NCBI GenBank assembly: GCA_020634015.1
Contig: JACKCN010000008.1
Location: 119,888 to 183,887, forward strand
Direction of reading: 5' to 3'
Origin: Candidatus Delongbacteria bacterium
GTDB taxonomy: Bacteria > CAIWAD01
DNA length: 64,000 bases
Shown here: positions 17,540-25,536 of the stretch, in pieces
Numbering within the stretch: the first letter of the stretch is position 1
Layout of the letters: the number at the start of each line of letters is the position of its first letter
Notes under the pieces: generated by a model
What the model was told of the DNA's origin: nothing
Databases searched by the model: none
The model's input: the letters and a program-made list of their open reading frames with translations, nothing else
Program-made: the position numbers and the translations under genes

Positions 17540-17931
17540 AGGGGCCAAGTGTAGGAATCCGGCCAACAACACGAAAGGGACACACGGGTGCCCCTTTCGC
17601 TCTCTTTCCCCTCTTGCAAGGGGTTACCGCCTTGGCCGCTATCCAACATTGCGGTCAGGAGATGTTCCATGGCTGATCATTCGGGGTGCGTTCGGGCACG
17701 CGGGAAGGTCCCGGCGCTCCGGGAGTCGTCGCCCCATCTGCAATTGCCATGCCATGAATGACAATTTTTGCCGGGTCGAATGGAAGTGCTGGAATCACAA
17801 AGGAGTACAGAGTGCAGACGGCACACATCAAAGCTGAAGAGCTGCCGCTTCGGGGTCTGCGGATTGTGCCCAGTGTTCAGGATCTTCACTCCTCGTTCAA
17901 GGGAACAAGTGTCAAATCCGGAGACCGTGCG
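17540..17931. other. Divergent region between moeA and dtd
   Basis: 392 bases. Next to moeA it holds TACACT on the - strand (17548-17553), a TANNNT -10 box with TTTCGT 17 bases further up, close enough to ATG 17539 for a leaderless or very short leader. It also has an inverted repeat CGAAAGGG / CCCTTTCG (17572-17599) near the promoter, which could be an operator or hairpin. On the dtd side, GTG 17812 with AAAGGAG ahead could extend Dtd by 40 residues. I do not see the consensus of the Moco riboswitch. Confidence 0.35.
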
Positions 17932-18432
17932 ATGCGAGCCCTGATCCAGAGAGTGCACCGGGCCGAGGTGCGCTGCGAAAGCGGACCCGTGAACCGGATC
18001 GGCCGGGGATACCTGGTGCTGCTGGGAATTCACGGCCAGGACGGACCCGAGGAGGTGCGGGCCCTGGCGCGGCGTATCGCCACTCTGCGCCTGATGCCCG
18101 ACGCGAAAGGTGTGATGAACCTTGGCCTGCTGGAGATGAACGGTCCATCGGCCGGTGAACACGCCGACGGGCCCGAGGGACAGGCCGGGGAGGTCCTGCT
18201 TGTGAGTCAGTTCACCTTGTTTGCCGATGCCAGACGCGGTCGCCGTCCGTACTACGGCAATGCCGCGCCACCGGAGCAGGCGATTCCGCTGTATGAGGCC
18301 ATGGCGGCCGCCCTGCGGGCCGAGGGTGTGGGCGTGGCCTGCGGGGTCTTTGGAGATCACATGGATCTGGGCATCGAGGCCGATGGCCCGGTGACCGTGT
18401 TGCTGGATACGGACGAATTGTCCCGTCAGTGA
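17932..18432 (+). CDS. dtd: D-aminoacyl-tRNA deacylase
   Basis: Removes D-amino acids (and glycine from tRNA-Ala) mischarged onto tRNA. 166 aa, about 20 longer than usual because of an insertion of roughly 20 residues (SAGEHADGPEGQAG) after LLEMNG. MRALIQRVHRAEV, LVSQFTLFADARRGRRP (the SQxT motif) and the C-terminal DGPVTVLLDT (Gly-Pro motif) are present. ATG 17932 matches the family N-terminus. The 3' end overlaps nfnB tail-to-tail by 7 bases. Confidence 0.94.
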   Translation: MRALIQRVHRAEVRCESGPVNRIGRGYLVLLGIHGQDGPEEVRALARRIATLRLMPDAKGVMNLGLLEMNGPSAGEHADGPEGQAGEVLLVSQFTLFADARRGRRPYYGNAAPPEQAIPLYEAMAAALRAEGVGVACGVFGDHMDLGIEADGPVTVLLDTDELSRQ

Positions 18433-19886
18433 TGAAACTCGCCCGTGGTGCCTATCCCGGGAAACCTGACCTGCAGGTCGTGATGGATGGCCGCTGCGGC
18501 ACGCCTGCCCGCACCCATGGCCAGAATGACCGTGGCCGCGCCCAGCACGATGTCGCCACCGGCGTAGACACCCGGAATCGAGGTGCGCCCGCTGCCGGAT
18601 TCGGCCACGATGTTGCCCTTGCGATTGAGTTCAAGCTGCGGCGTGGCGCCCGTCAGCAGCGGGTTGGCGCCATTGCCGATGGCCACGATCACCGCGTCGG
18701 TCTCCAGTTCGAACTCGCTGTTGGGCACAGGCAGGGGGCGACGGCGTCCACTGCTGTCCGGCTCGCCCAGTTCCATGCGCTGACAGAGCACGGAGCGCAC
18801 ATTGCCCGCGCCATCATCGCCGATGCGCAGCGGTGAGTACAGCAGCTGCAACCTCACCCCTTCTTCCAGAGCGTGCTCGATCTCCTCCTGGCGCGCGGGC
18901 ATTTCCTCCCGGCTGCGGCGGTAGATGATGTGAACCTCCTCGGCTCCCAGTCGCACGGCGGTACGCGCCGCATCCATGGCCACGTTGCCGCCCCCGAAGA
19001 CTGCCACACGGCGCGCAGGACGCACAGGGGTGTCGGAATTGGGAAAGTCCCAGGCGCTCATCAGATTCACGCGCGTGAGATACTCGTTGGCCGAGTAGAC
19101 ACCGTTCAGGTTTTCTCCGGGAATGTCCAGAAACCAGGGCAGGCCGGCCCCGACACCCAGGAACACTCCGTCGAATCCCTCTTCCTCGAGCAGCTCACTG
19201 ACCGTGATCATGCGGCCGATGACCGCGTTCGTGACCAGTTTCACTCCCAGAGCGCAGATGCGGTCCACCTCTTCCTGGACGATGGCCTTGGGCAGGCGGA
19301 ACTCGGGAATGCCGTACATGAGCACACCCCCGGCCTTGTGCAGCGCTTCGAACAGCGTCACGGAATGCCCCAGCCGGGCCAGATCCCCGGCGACGGTCAG
19401 GCCCGCAGGGCCACTGCCCACCACGGCGATGCGTCTGCCACCCCGAGGCTCGGGGCGCACGGAGGGCGCCGGCAGCTGCTCGCGTTCCCAGTCGGCGGCA
19501 AATCGCTCGAGCCGGCCGATGGCCACGGGTTCGTGCTTCTTGCCCAGTACACACAGCTGCTCGCACTGGGTTTCCTGGGGGCAGACCCGGCCGCAGACGG
19601 CCGGCAGGGCATTGTCCTGACGGATTGTGTGTATTGCCCGGGCGAAGTCGCCATCGCGGATCGCCGTCACGAAGCCCCGGATGTCCACGCCCACTGGGCA
19701 GCCCCTGACACACAGGGGATCCTTGCACTCCAGGCAGCGACTGGCCTCTCGCTGGGCCAGCGCGGGCGTATACCCCGTGGGCACTTCCTGGAAGTTGTGA
19801 ATGCGCTCAGCCGGTTCCTGCATGGGCATGGGCACTCGTGCCACACTGCCCGGACGGGCTTTGGCGACCGGTTCCATGGTGATCAT
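18426..19886 (-). CDS. nfnB: NADH-dependent ferredoxin:NADP+ oxidoreductase large subunit (NfnB/GltD-like)
   Basis: 486 aa, FAD and two-[4Fe-4S] protein of the glutamate-synthase small-subunit family. Cysteine clusters CLECKDPLCVRGCPVG and CGRVCPQETQCEQLCVLG bind the Fe-S centres; VVGSGPAGLTVAGDLARLGH binds FAD and VAVFGGGNVAMDAARTAVRLG binds NADPH; the C-terminal GVYAGGDIVLGAATVILAMG closes the FAD site. With NfnA it forms the electron-bifurcating transhydrogenase that balances NADH, NADPH and ferredoxin in anaerobes. Homologues are often annotated as glutamate synthase or sulfide dehydrogenase; the adjacent nfnA and missing gltB argue for Nfn. Confidence 0.9.
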   Translation of the reverse strand: MITMEPVAKARPGSVARVPMPMQEPAERIHNFQEVPTGYTPALAQREASRCLECKDPLCVRGCPVGVDIRGFVTAIRDGDFARAIHTIRQDNALPAVCGRVCPQETQCEQLCVLGKKHEPVAIGRLERFAADWEREQLPAPSVRPEPRGGRRIAVVGSGPAGLTVAGDLARLGHSVTLFEALHKAGGVLMYGIPEFRLPKAIVQEEVDRICALGVKLVTNAVIGRMITVSELLEEEGFDGVFLGVGAGLPWFLDIPGENLNGVYSANEYLTRVNLMSAWDFPNSDTPVRPARRVAVFGGGNVAMDAARTAVRLGAEEVHIIYRRSREEMPARQEEIEHALEEGVRLQLLYSPLRIGDDGAGNVRSVLCQRMELGEPDSSGRRRPLPVPNSEFELETDAVIVAIGNGANPLLTGATPQLELNRKGNIVAESGSGRTSIPGVYAGGDIVLGAATVILAMGAGRRAAAAIHHDLQVRFPGIGTTGEFHH

Positions 19887-20764
19887 GCCGGGGTCCTCCG
19901 ATGCTCATCGCGCAACAGGGCGGACTCGGTGCGCTCGAGACGACAGCGATGGGGTTGCTCCATGGCCTGTTGCTCCTGCCTGGAGTAGGCATGCTGCCGG
20001 TTCTGCAATTCGTGGAAATCCACCAGATGCCCGTCGAATTCGGGTCCGTCGACACAGACGAAACGGGTAGTTGAGCCAATGCTTACCCGACACCCGCCGC
20101 ACATGCCGGTGCCGTCCACCATGGTGGCGTTGAGACTGACGATCGTGGGGATGGCCAGTGCGCGGGTCATTTCACTGACGGCTGCCATCATGGCCACCGG
20201 GCCGATGGCCAGGACCTGATCGGGACGTGAGTCGGACCGCAGCATGGGTTCCAGGACTGCGGTGACCTGACCGGGCAGACCTGCACTGCCATCGTCGCTG
20301 CACAGCAGAAGCCGGTCGCTGCAGAGCTCCAGTTCCTTCTGCAGGATCATCTGCGCCGCGTTGCGCGCGCCCAGGATCACGATCACACGGTTGCCAACGG
20401 CCTTCAGGGCACGGGCGATGGGCAGGATCGGTGCGGCTCCGATGCCGCCCGCCACACAGACCACGGTGCCCCTGAAGGCGATCTCGGTGGGATGCCCCAG
20501 CGGGCCGGCAAGATCGAGGATCTTCTCGCCCGGTTTCAGAAGAACCAGTTCCCTGGTTGTTCGCCCCACCGTCTGCACGATCAGACGCAACCAGCCCTCA
20601 ACCGGGTCGGAGTCGGCAATGGTCAGGGGAATGCGTTCGCCGCCTTCATACAGGCGCAGCATGAGAAACTGCCCTGGGCGGCATTTGCGGGCGATGCGCG
20701 GGGACTGGACATGCAGATCATGAATGCCGGGCGCGAGGGTGGACGTTCGAAGAATAGTGTTCAT
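19883..20764 (-). CDS. nfnA: NADH-dependent ferredoxin:NADP+ oxidoreductase small subunit (NfnA)
   Basis: 293 aa, ferredoxin-NADP reductase fold: CRPGQFLMLRLYEGGERIPLTIAD (FAD), GTVVCVAGGIGAAPILPIARAL (NAD), and GTGMCGGCRVSIG ... FVCVDGPEFDGH, which carries the cysteines and Asp of the [2Fe-2S] cluster as in dihydroorotate dehydrogenase PyrK-like subunits. ATG 20764 follows GGAGG. The last bases overlap nfnB as ATGA. A promoter-like sequence lies about 30 bases upstream. Confidence 0.9.
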   Translation of the reverse strand: MNTILRTSTLAPGIHDLHVQSPRIARKCRPGQFLMLRLYEGGERIPLTIADSDPVEGWLRLIVQTVGRTTRELVLLKPGEKILDLAGPLGHPTEIAFRGTVVCVAGGIGAAPILPIARALKAVGNRVIVILGARNAAQMILQKELELCSDRLLLCSDDGSAGLPGQVTAVLEPMLRSDSRPDQVLAIGPVAMMAAVSEMTRALAIPTIVSLNATMVDGTGMCGGCRVSIGSTTRFVCVDGPEFDGHLVDFHELQNRQHAYSRQEQQAMEQPHRCRLERTESALLRDEHRRTPA

Positions 20765-20789
20765 CAGGCCTCCAAAGACACCTGTTGAA

Positions 20790-20817
20790 AGATTAACAGC
20801 ATTGGTTGTATTTGCAA
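20790..20817 (-). promoter_or_regulatory. Sigma-70-type promoter of nfnAB
   Basis: On the - strand TTGCAA (20817-20812), 16-base spacer, TAATCT (20795-20790). The region is AT-rich against its surroundings. Confidence 0.5.
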
Positions 20818-20897
20818 TGCGGAATTGGAAAGAATTGATCCCGGGTTTTGGGCAGGTCCGGAAGTGGGCTGGAGGCAAAAACGGCGTGAAAGGGGCG

Positions 20898-21374
20898 TCA
20901 GCGAGCCTCAGTCTGCTGGAACCAGGCGCGAATGGCCTGCTCGCGGAAGCGGAAGATCTGCCGTACCTGGCGGCGCACAAAGGGCAATCCCAGCTGGCCA
21001 AGCGGCCAGAACGGCAGTTGATACACGACCCGATCACTGATCGTGGTGAGGCCGTCGTGCTCGCTGAAGGAGTGGGTGTGCACCCACTTGCGGTACGGAC
21101 CGGCCAGCTGTGTGTCCTCGAACTGGCGGGGCGGATCCCAGCGCGTGATCCTGGTACGCCACGTGAACGGGACTCCCATCAGACTCAGGCGATAGTCAAT
21201 CAAGGCACCGTCGCGCATCTCGATGGGCTGCGGCGAGACGATCTGGAAAGACAGTTTGTCCGGTGTGATCCGTTCCAGGTTGCCGGCGTCGGCGAAGAAG
21301 TCAAATACCTGGGCCAGTGGCAGGCGCAGGTCAAATGATGTCTCGAAGATCTGGTCGCGTGTGGTCCAGCCCAT
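20898..21374 (-). CDS. SRPBCC-fold ligand-binding protein
   Basis: 158 aa of the START/polyketide-cyclase superfamily: FETSFDLRLPLAQVFDFFADAGNLERITP is the typical opening, then ITRWDPPRQFEDTQLAGPYRKWVHTHSF and DRVVYQLPFWPLGQLGLPFVRRQV. Such proteins bind hydrophobic ligands in a deep cavity; no substrate can be named. ATG 21374 overlaps the stop of the CpcT-like gene (TGATG). No signal peptide, so cytoplasmic. Confidence 0.82.
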   Translation of the reverse strand: MGWTTRDQIFETSFDLRLPLAQVFDFFADAGNLERITPDKLSFQIVSPQPIEMRDGALIDYRLSLMGVPFTWRTRITRWDPPRQFEDTQLAGPYRKWVHTHSFSEHDGLTTISDRVVYQLPFWPLGQLGLPFVRRQVRQIFRFREQAIRAWFQQTEAR

Positions 21375-22003
21375 CAGTTTTCCGCACCGACCGCGGATGG
21401 CACACGCAGAAACAGGTAGGGGCCCTTTTCGGCTCCCCAGACCTGCTGGTCTTCGGCGTCGTACCCTCTGTCCCAGCTTGTGATCCATCCCGGACCGATC
21501 TCGACCTGTGAACTGGCCCAGGTGGCGCCACGCAGGCTGCTGAGACACTCCTTGCCCGGGGTGCTGCCGGCAAACAGAGAGTCCGCCTGCTGGGTCAGGA
21601 TCACGGCGCAGCCCTCGCGTGCACTCAGCGAATCAGGCGTGAGTCCCGCCAGGGGCCTGGCGCTGGCGAAGTCCCCGGCGAACCGCAGTGGGTCGGGAAT
21701 CTCGAAGACCGCGCTGATGAATCCCTGCTCCGTGGATTCCACGTGGTACACGCGCTGGCGATAGGGGCGGTCCAGATGCTCGGCCACGGCCTGTTCCACG
21801 TAAAGCCAATGGCCATCCTCGCGCTCGGGAAAAACCGGGGCCATTTCCAGCCGGATGTCGAAGTAACTGCTGTCCTGCAGTGCCTGATCCTGGCTGCTGA
21901 ATGAACCGGACATCAAGTGCACCAACAGGTCCAGGGCGGGGGGTCGGGCCTGGCTTGCCGGGCATTGGGTTGCCGCAAGCAGGAAAAGGGTCAGCAGGCG
22001 CAT
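21374..22003 (-). CDS. CpcT/CpeT-like secreted protein
   Basis: 209 aa. The region LVHLMSGSFSSQDQALQD ... YFDIRLEMAPVFPEREDGHWLYVEQ ... RVYHV resembles the CpcT/CpeT chromophore-lyase family. Here it has a signal peptide (MRLLTLFLLAATQCPASQA), so it acts outside the cytoplasm or as a lipid-anchored protein (Cys in CPASQ is not a clear lipobox). Nothing else suggests phycobilins, so the role is probably binding of another hydrophobic ligand. Coupled to the SRPBCC gene by overlapping stop and start. GGAG precedes ATG 22003. Confidence 0.78.
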   Translation of the reverse strand: MRLLTLFLLAATQCPASQARPPALDLLVHLMSGSFSSQDQALQDSSYFDIRLEMAPVFPEREDGHWLYVEQAVAEHLDRPYRQRVYHVESTEQGFISAVFEIPDPLRFAGDFASARPLAGLTPDSLSAREGCAVILTQQADSLFAGSTPGKECLSSLRGATWASSQVEIGPGWITSWDRGYDAEDQQVWGAEKGPYLFLRVPSAVGAEN

Positions 22004-22115
22004 GAAGGACTCCGTGAATCAACGTGGACGTGACCGCGGAATATACGCAGCTCGCAGGCAGGAAACTTGTGGGGAAAGGCTGGCAGAGGTGTCCAGGGAG
22101 GCCGTGAGCGCCATC

Positions 22116-23123
22116 TTACGCCGACTGGGGCGTCAGAGCGCTGTTGCATGCCAGATACAGTTCGAAACAGGCACCGCCCAGAGGGGATTGGCGATACAGG
22201 ACCCGCCCCCCGTGTTCCTGGGCGCAACTGCGCACGGACAGCAAGCCCAGGCCATTCCCGTCTTCCTTGGACGTGAAGAAGGGTTCGAAGATCCGCTCGA
22301 GCTGATGGCCGGGAATCCCGGGGCCGTCGTCGTGCACCTGCAGAACGACCTCCTTTTCCTGGACATCCAGCACCACCTGGATGCGCCCCCCGGGAGCTGT
22401 TGCATCCGCCGCATTGATGATCAGGTTCAGCAGGGAGCGAGTCACCATGGGGGCATTCACGGGCATGACGCATGTGTCGGGCAACTCGAGTGACACATGG
22501 CGCTGGCGGACTTTCTGGTGCGAATGGGCGAAGTCCGCCGCTTCCTGGATGATGGGTACCAGATCCAGGTTGGTGATCTGCCCGGGAGTATGGCTGCGCG
22601 CGGAGTGCATCAACCGGCGGGAAACCTGACCCAGTCGTTCACCGGCCTGGTAGGCATCGGCCAGCATGGTCCGATGGGTGGGGTCCGGTGAGCCGTACTC
22701 CATCAGCAGTTCCAGATTGCCCTGGATGGCGGTGAGGATGTTGTTGACATCGTGTGCCATGGACGACGCGAAGATACCCGCGATGGCCACACGCTCGCTT
22801 GAGATGAGCACGTTGCGATTGCGCAGCAGTTCCTCATCGCGCCGGCGCAGGGCATTCAGCAGCAGCCAGGCGATCACGAACAGCAGAAGGCCCGTGACCA
22901 GTACGAAGAAGATGCCCTTGTACTGTTCGATCGCCTGCATTTCGGCCACCGAATGGGACAGACGGGCCGCGATCGAACTGGAAACCCGAATGTAGACCAC
23001 GCTTGCGATGGTATAGATGCCCGCCACGAGAAGCGCGATGGGCAGCGGCCTCAGACGGGATGCCGTACCGTGAAGGCCGTCTTCGGGAGCCTGTTGTTCG
23101 ATCGAATCGAGAGACATGACCAT
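22116..23123 (-). CDS. Membrane sensor histidine kinase
   Basis: 335 aa. Two membrane helices (about 28-46 and 70-90) flank a periplasmic loop of only ~22 residues, too small for a sensor domain. The H-box is MAHDVNNILTAIQGN with phospho-acceptor His ~124 (DVNN type as in hybrid and NtrB-like kinases), followed by N-box NLIINAADA, G1 DDGPGIPGHQ, F-box EPFFTSKEDGNGLGL. There is no receiver domain and no response regulator gene beside it, so it is an orphan. Catalytic motifs look intact. Signal unknown, perhaps within the membrane. Confidence 0.92.
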   Translation of the reverse strand: MVMSLDSIEQQAPEDGLHGTASRLRPLPIALLVAGIYTIASVVYIRVSSSIAARLSHSVAEMQAIEQYKGIFFVLVTGLLLFVIAWLLLNALRRRDEELLRNRNVLISSERVAIAGIFASSMAHDVNNILTAIQGNLELLMEYGSPDPTHRTMLADAYQAGERLGQVSRRLMHSARSHTPGQITNLDLVPIIQEAADFAHSHQKVRQRHVSLELPDTCVMPVNAPMVTRSLLNLIINAADATAPGGRIQVVLDVQEKEVVLQVHDDGPGIPGHQLERIFEPFFTSKEDGNGLGLLSVRSCAQEHGGRVLYRQSPLGGACFELYLACNSALTPQSA

Positions 23124-23311
23124 GCGTTGCTGTTCCGTGTGTCGCCACTTCGGTCAGGAAGGAGCGCCCTCCCGGACCGACAGAATCGAGTGATACCGCA
23201 AGTGCATCAATCGTGATAAGTCAAGATGGGCCAATCTAAGGCGGATCGGGCAGAGAGTCGAATGAAATTGTCCATTTGCAAATACAACACCGTTATACAG
23301 AACGGACACGA

Positions 23312-24193
23312 TCAGATCAGCCCGGGCCAACTCTGTTCGACGGAATGCCAGTGTGCGCGCATGTCACGCATGACATCGGCTTCCAGAGCCGGTTCACGGG
23401 CAGCGGCGACACAGGACAGCAGGTGTGCTTCCGATCCGATGCCCACGACGGCGCTGGATACGGTGCTGCAGGACAACACGAAACGCATCGCCAGAGCAGC
23501 GGTATCCGGGGCCGTGGGCAATGACAATGCATGCCAGCGCCTCCAATATTCGGCCAGGTCCGGCCGTTGGGGGCACTCGGCGTGGCGCCAGACCGCATTG
23601 CACAGTGGGCGTTTCACAAGCCAGCCGCAGCCCCGGGCCAGGCCTTCCTGCAGGCGCGGATTGTCCAGTACGCGTTGGTCGCACAGGTTGAGCGAGCTCA
23701 TCACACTGCCCACGCGCATGTCCCGCAACGCCAGGTCCAGAGCCTCGTTCTCGCCCGAGTAGGCCACCACACGGATCTTGCCGGCCTCGCGAGCCTCGTG
23801 CAGGGCGTCCAGCACTCCATTGCATTCCAGAGTGTGCGCGGGGCAGGAATGCAGATGCACGATGTCCACGCAGTCCCGGCGCAGGCGCCTGAGCGCCCGG
23901 TCCACTCCCAGACGGATGCATTCGGGCGTCCAGTCCGGCACGCCCTCGATGCCGTAGCCGACCTTGGTGGACAGAATCAGCTCTTGGGGCTGGCTGGCCA
24001 GCATCCGGCCAAGGCGCTCTTCACTCAGCCCGTAGGACGGAGCGGTGTCGATGAGCGTGATGCCCAGGTCGATGGCTCGTGCCAGCAGGTGTTCCAGTTG
24101 GGGTTCGTCGGCACGTGGATCGCCCCACTCTCCGGTTCCCAGCCCAAGGACCGACACCATCAGACCCGTGTTGCCCAGTGCCCGGTATTGCAT
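23312..24193 (-). CDS. Aldo/keto reductase
   Basis: 293 aa, NADPH-dependent carbonyl reductase fold. The catalytic tetrad is visible: Asp ~49 and Tyr ~54 in LIDTAPSYGLSEERLG, Lys ~77 in LSTKVGYG, His ~115 in DIVHLHSC. The C-terminal half has SSAVVGIGSEAHL for cofactor phosphate. Substrate unknown. It starts 2 bases after the stop of the CDGSH gene, so the two are one operon. Confidence 0.92.
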   Translation of the reverse strand: MQYRALGNTGLMVSVLGLGTGEWGDPRADEPQLEHLLARAIDLGITLIDTAPSYGLSEERLGRMLASQPQELILSTKVGYGIEGVPDWTPECIRLGVDRALRRLRRDCVDIVHLHSCPAHTLECNGVLDALHEAREAGKIRVVAYSGENEALDLALRDMRVGSVMSSLNLCDQRVLDNPRLQEGLARGCGWLVKRPLCNAVWRHAECPQRPDLAEYWRRWHALSLPTAPDTAALAMRFVLSCSTVSSAVVGIGSEAHLLSCVAAAREPALEADVMRDMRAHWHSVEQSWPGLI

Positions 24194-24195
24194 GC

Positions 24196-24354
24196 TCAGG
24201 CCTGATCGGACGCTGGGTCACGGGGCAGCGTCGCATGCTGGCCATCGCACCAAGGGTGATTGCCGGACTGGCCGCAGCGACACCACCAGACGGTTTCACC
24301 GGCGGTCAGAGTCACGATCTCGGGTCGGCGGCCGGCGATGCGCATGGCACTCAT
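24196..24354 (-). CDS. CDGSH iron-sulfur domain protein, 52 aa
   Basis: A short gene easily missed by length filters. The 52-aa product contains CRCGQSGNHPWCDGQH, which matches the three-Cys one-His CDGSH (mitoNEET-type) [2Fe-2S] motif C-x-C-x2-S-x3-P-x-C-D-G-x-H, with Gln where S/A/T is usual. Upstream MRIAGRRPEIVTLTAGETVWW is the usual beta-lead. ATG 24354 has GGGAGA ahead. These proteins carry a labile cluster and act in redox or Fe-S handling; the neighbouring aldo/keto reductase suggests a redox partner (inference). Confidence 0.85.
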   Translation of the reverse strand: MSAMRIAGRRPEIVTLTAGETVWWCRCGQSGNHPWCDGQHATLPRDPASDQA

Positions 24355-24478
24355 GAAACGTTCTCCCGTGTGTTGTGATCGGCGTGCGAAACGACGCGTC
24401 GAGCGGGTGCAACCGCTGGTGCGCCTCCAGGAAGAGAAGCACCCCGGCGCGAAGAAGCGAACTCCCTGCCCCGATCCA

Positions 24479-24961
24479 TCAGGGTGTGGACGACGGCTCC
24501 ACGACTCCGGCTCGCTGCAGGATCTGGCGATAGCCTTCCACTCGACGCCGGTTGACCCCCAGATCCGAAATGCCCACCCGGGCCGAGGAGCGCACGGCGA
24601 TCAGGCCGCCTTCACCATCCTCGTCGGGACGAAGCTGGAATTCCAGGTCGTCGACGAATCGGAACAGGAAACTACGGCACTCGGCGCGCAGGTAGCGCGG
24701 CGTTTCGTCCGTGATGCGCGTGCGTGTGGCACTGGTCAGAGCCGAGCGCAGGGTTTCCCACGCCAGCTCGGCATTGCCCTGGATCACGAAGGGTTCAATC
24801 TCCGACGCGCGTCCGGTGTCGTCGCTGCAGACGCAGTTGGTGGTGCGCACACAGGGTGTGAGACGCGGGGCGCCGGGGCCGTCCAGAGCCGGGCGGTGAC
24901 CCGAGCAGGCGCTGAGCATCAGGACGGACAGGGCAGGAAACAACCAGCAGGTGGCGTTCAT
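24479..24961 (-). CDS. DUF1499-family lipoprotein
   Basis: 160 aa with a lipoprotein signal (VLMLSAC lipobox, Cys ~19). The mature part matches DUF1499: CVRTTNCVCSDD, a WETLRSALTSA helix, YLRAECRSFLFRFVDDLEFQL and AVRSSARVGISDLGVNRRRVE, the most conserved stretch. Function of the family is unknown; periplasmic, membrane-anchored. ATG 24961 overlaps the yjjX stop (ATGA). Confidence 0.88.
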   Translation of the reverse strand: MNATCWLFPALSVLMLSACSGHRPALDGPGAPRLTPCVRTTNCVCSDDTGRASEIEPFVIQGNAELAWETLRSALTSATRTRITDETPRYLRAECRSFLFRFVDDLEFQLRPDEDGEGGLIAVRSSARVGISDLGVNRRRVEGYRQILQRAGVVEPSSTP

Positions 24962-25518
24962 GGGTGGGGGATCTCCGACTTGAGCCTTGGGTAGGGTGAT
25001 TCAGGCAGAAAAGGCAACAGCGCCATCAGCAGGCCCTGGGCATACAGTTCTCGGCGCCCCAGGGCACCCGCGCTCAGCAGGCCGATGGCACCTTCCTGCT
25101 GTTTGCTGTTCTCGCGGCCAAAAACCTGGTCCACCGCGTGGCCCAGTTCCATGCCGGAGCGCACGAGGCGTTCCAGTGCGGGAGGAAGAGGAAAGGACGC
25201 GCTGCGGCCCTCGCCGATCCGGGTGCCGTCGGTGACGGCGAACCAGGCACAGGCCAGCAGGCCTGCCGGAGTTTCCACCACTCCGCCTTCCTGGCCGATT
25301 CCCAGCCAGGCTCCGGGCAGGGCCGCCAGAGCGCCGCTCGCACGATTGAGTGCCCCCTGACGTGTCTCGCCGTCGCCCCAGGGTTGTTCGGGCACGCCCG
25401 AGGACGCCTCCACGGCCTGCAGCTCCAGCACCTGGGCGGGAAACAGGCGCTCGCAGGCCAGGCGTACCGCGTCGTGTTTCACCGGATTCCGGGAACCGAC
25501 CGCCAGGATCCGTTGCAT
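24958..25518 (-). CDS. yjjX: Inosine/xanthosine triphosphatase YjjX
   Basis: Housecleaning pyrophosphatase family (DUF84) that removes ITP and XTP. 186 aa. LAVGSRNPVKHDAVRLAC is the typical N-terminus, GVPEQPWGDGETRQGALNRA and WLGIGQEGGVV form the active site, and VDQVFGRENSKQQEGAIGLLSAGALGRRELY the C-terminal part. It fits the purine theme of the window (amn and the purine cluster), though it is a general housekeeping function. Confidence 0.93.
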   Translation of the reverse strand: MQRILAVGSRNPVKHDAVRLACERLFPAQVLELQAVEASSGVPEQPWGDGETRQGALNRASGALAALPGAWLGIGQEGGVVETPAGLLACAWFAVTDGTRIGEGRSASFPLPPALERLVRSGMELGHAVDQVFGRENSKQQEGAIGLLSAGALGRRELYAQGLLMALLPFLPESPYPRLKSEIPHP

Positions 25519-25536
25519 GGGCTGCCCCCCTTCGGG

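Noticed and set aside
17540..17660. Molybdenum-cofactor riboswitch upstream of moeA
   Set aside because: A hairpin exists, but I could not fit the conserved core of that riboswitch, and the likely start site leaves almost no leader.
17758..17931. N-terminal extension of Dtd from GTG 17812 or ATG 17758
   Set aside because: The extra residues have no family resemblance; MRALIQRV is the conserved N-terminus and has its own GGAG.
21374..22003. Phycobilisome or photosynthesis
   Set aside because: The CpcT-like gene has a signal peptide and no bilin or antenna genes accompany it.
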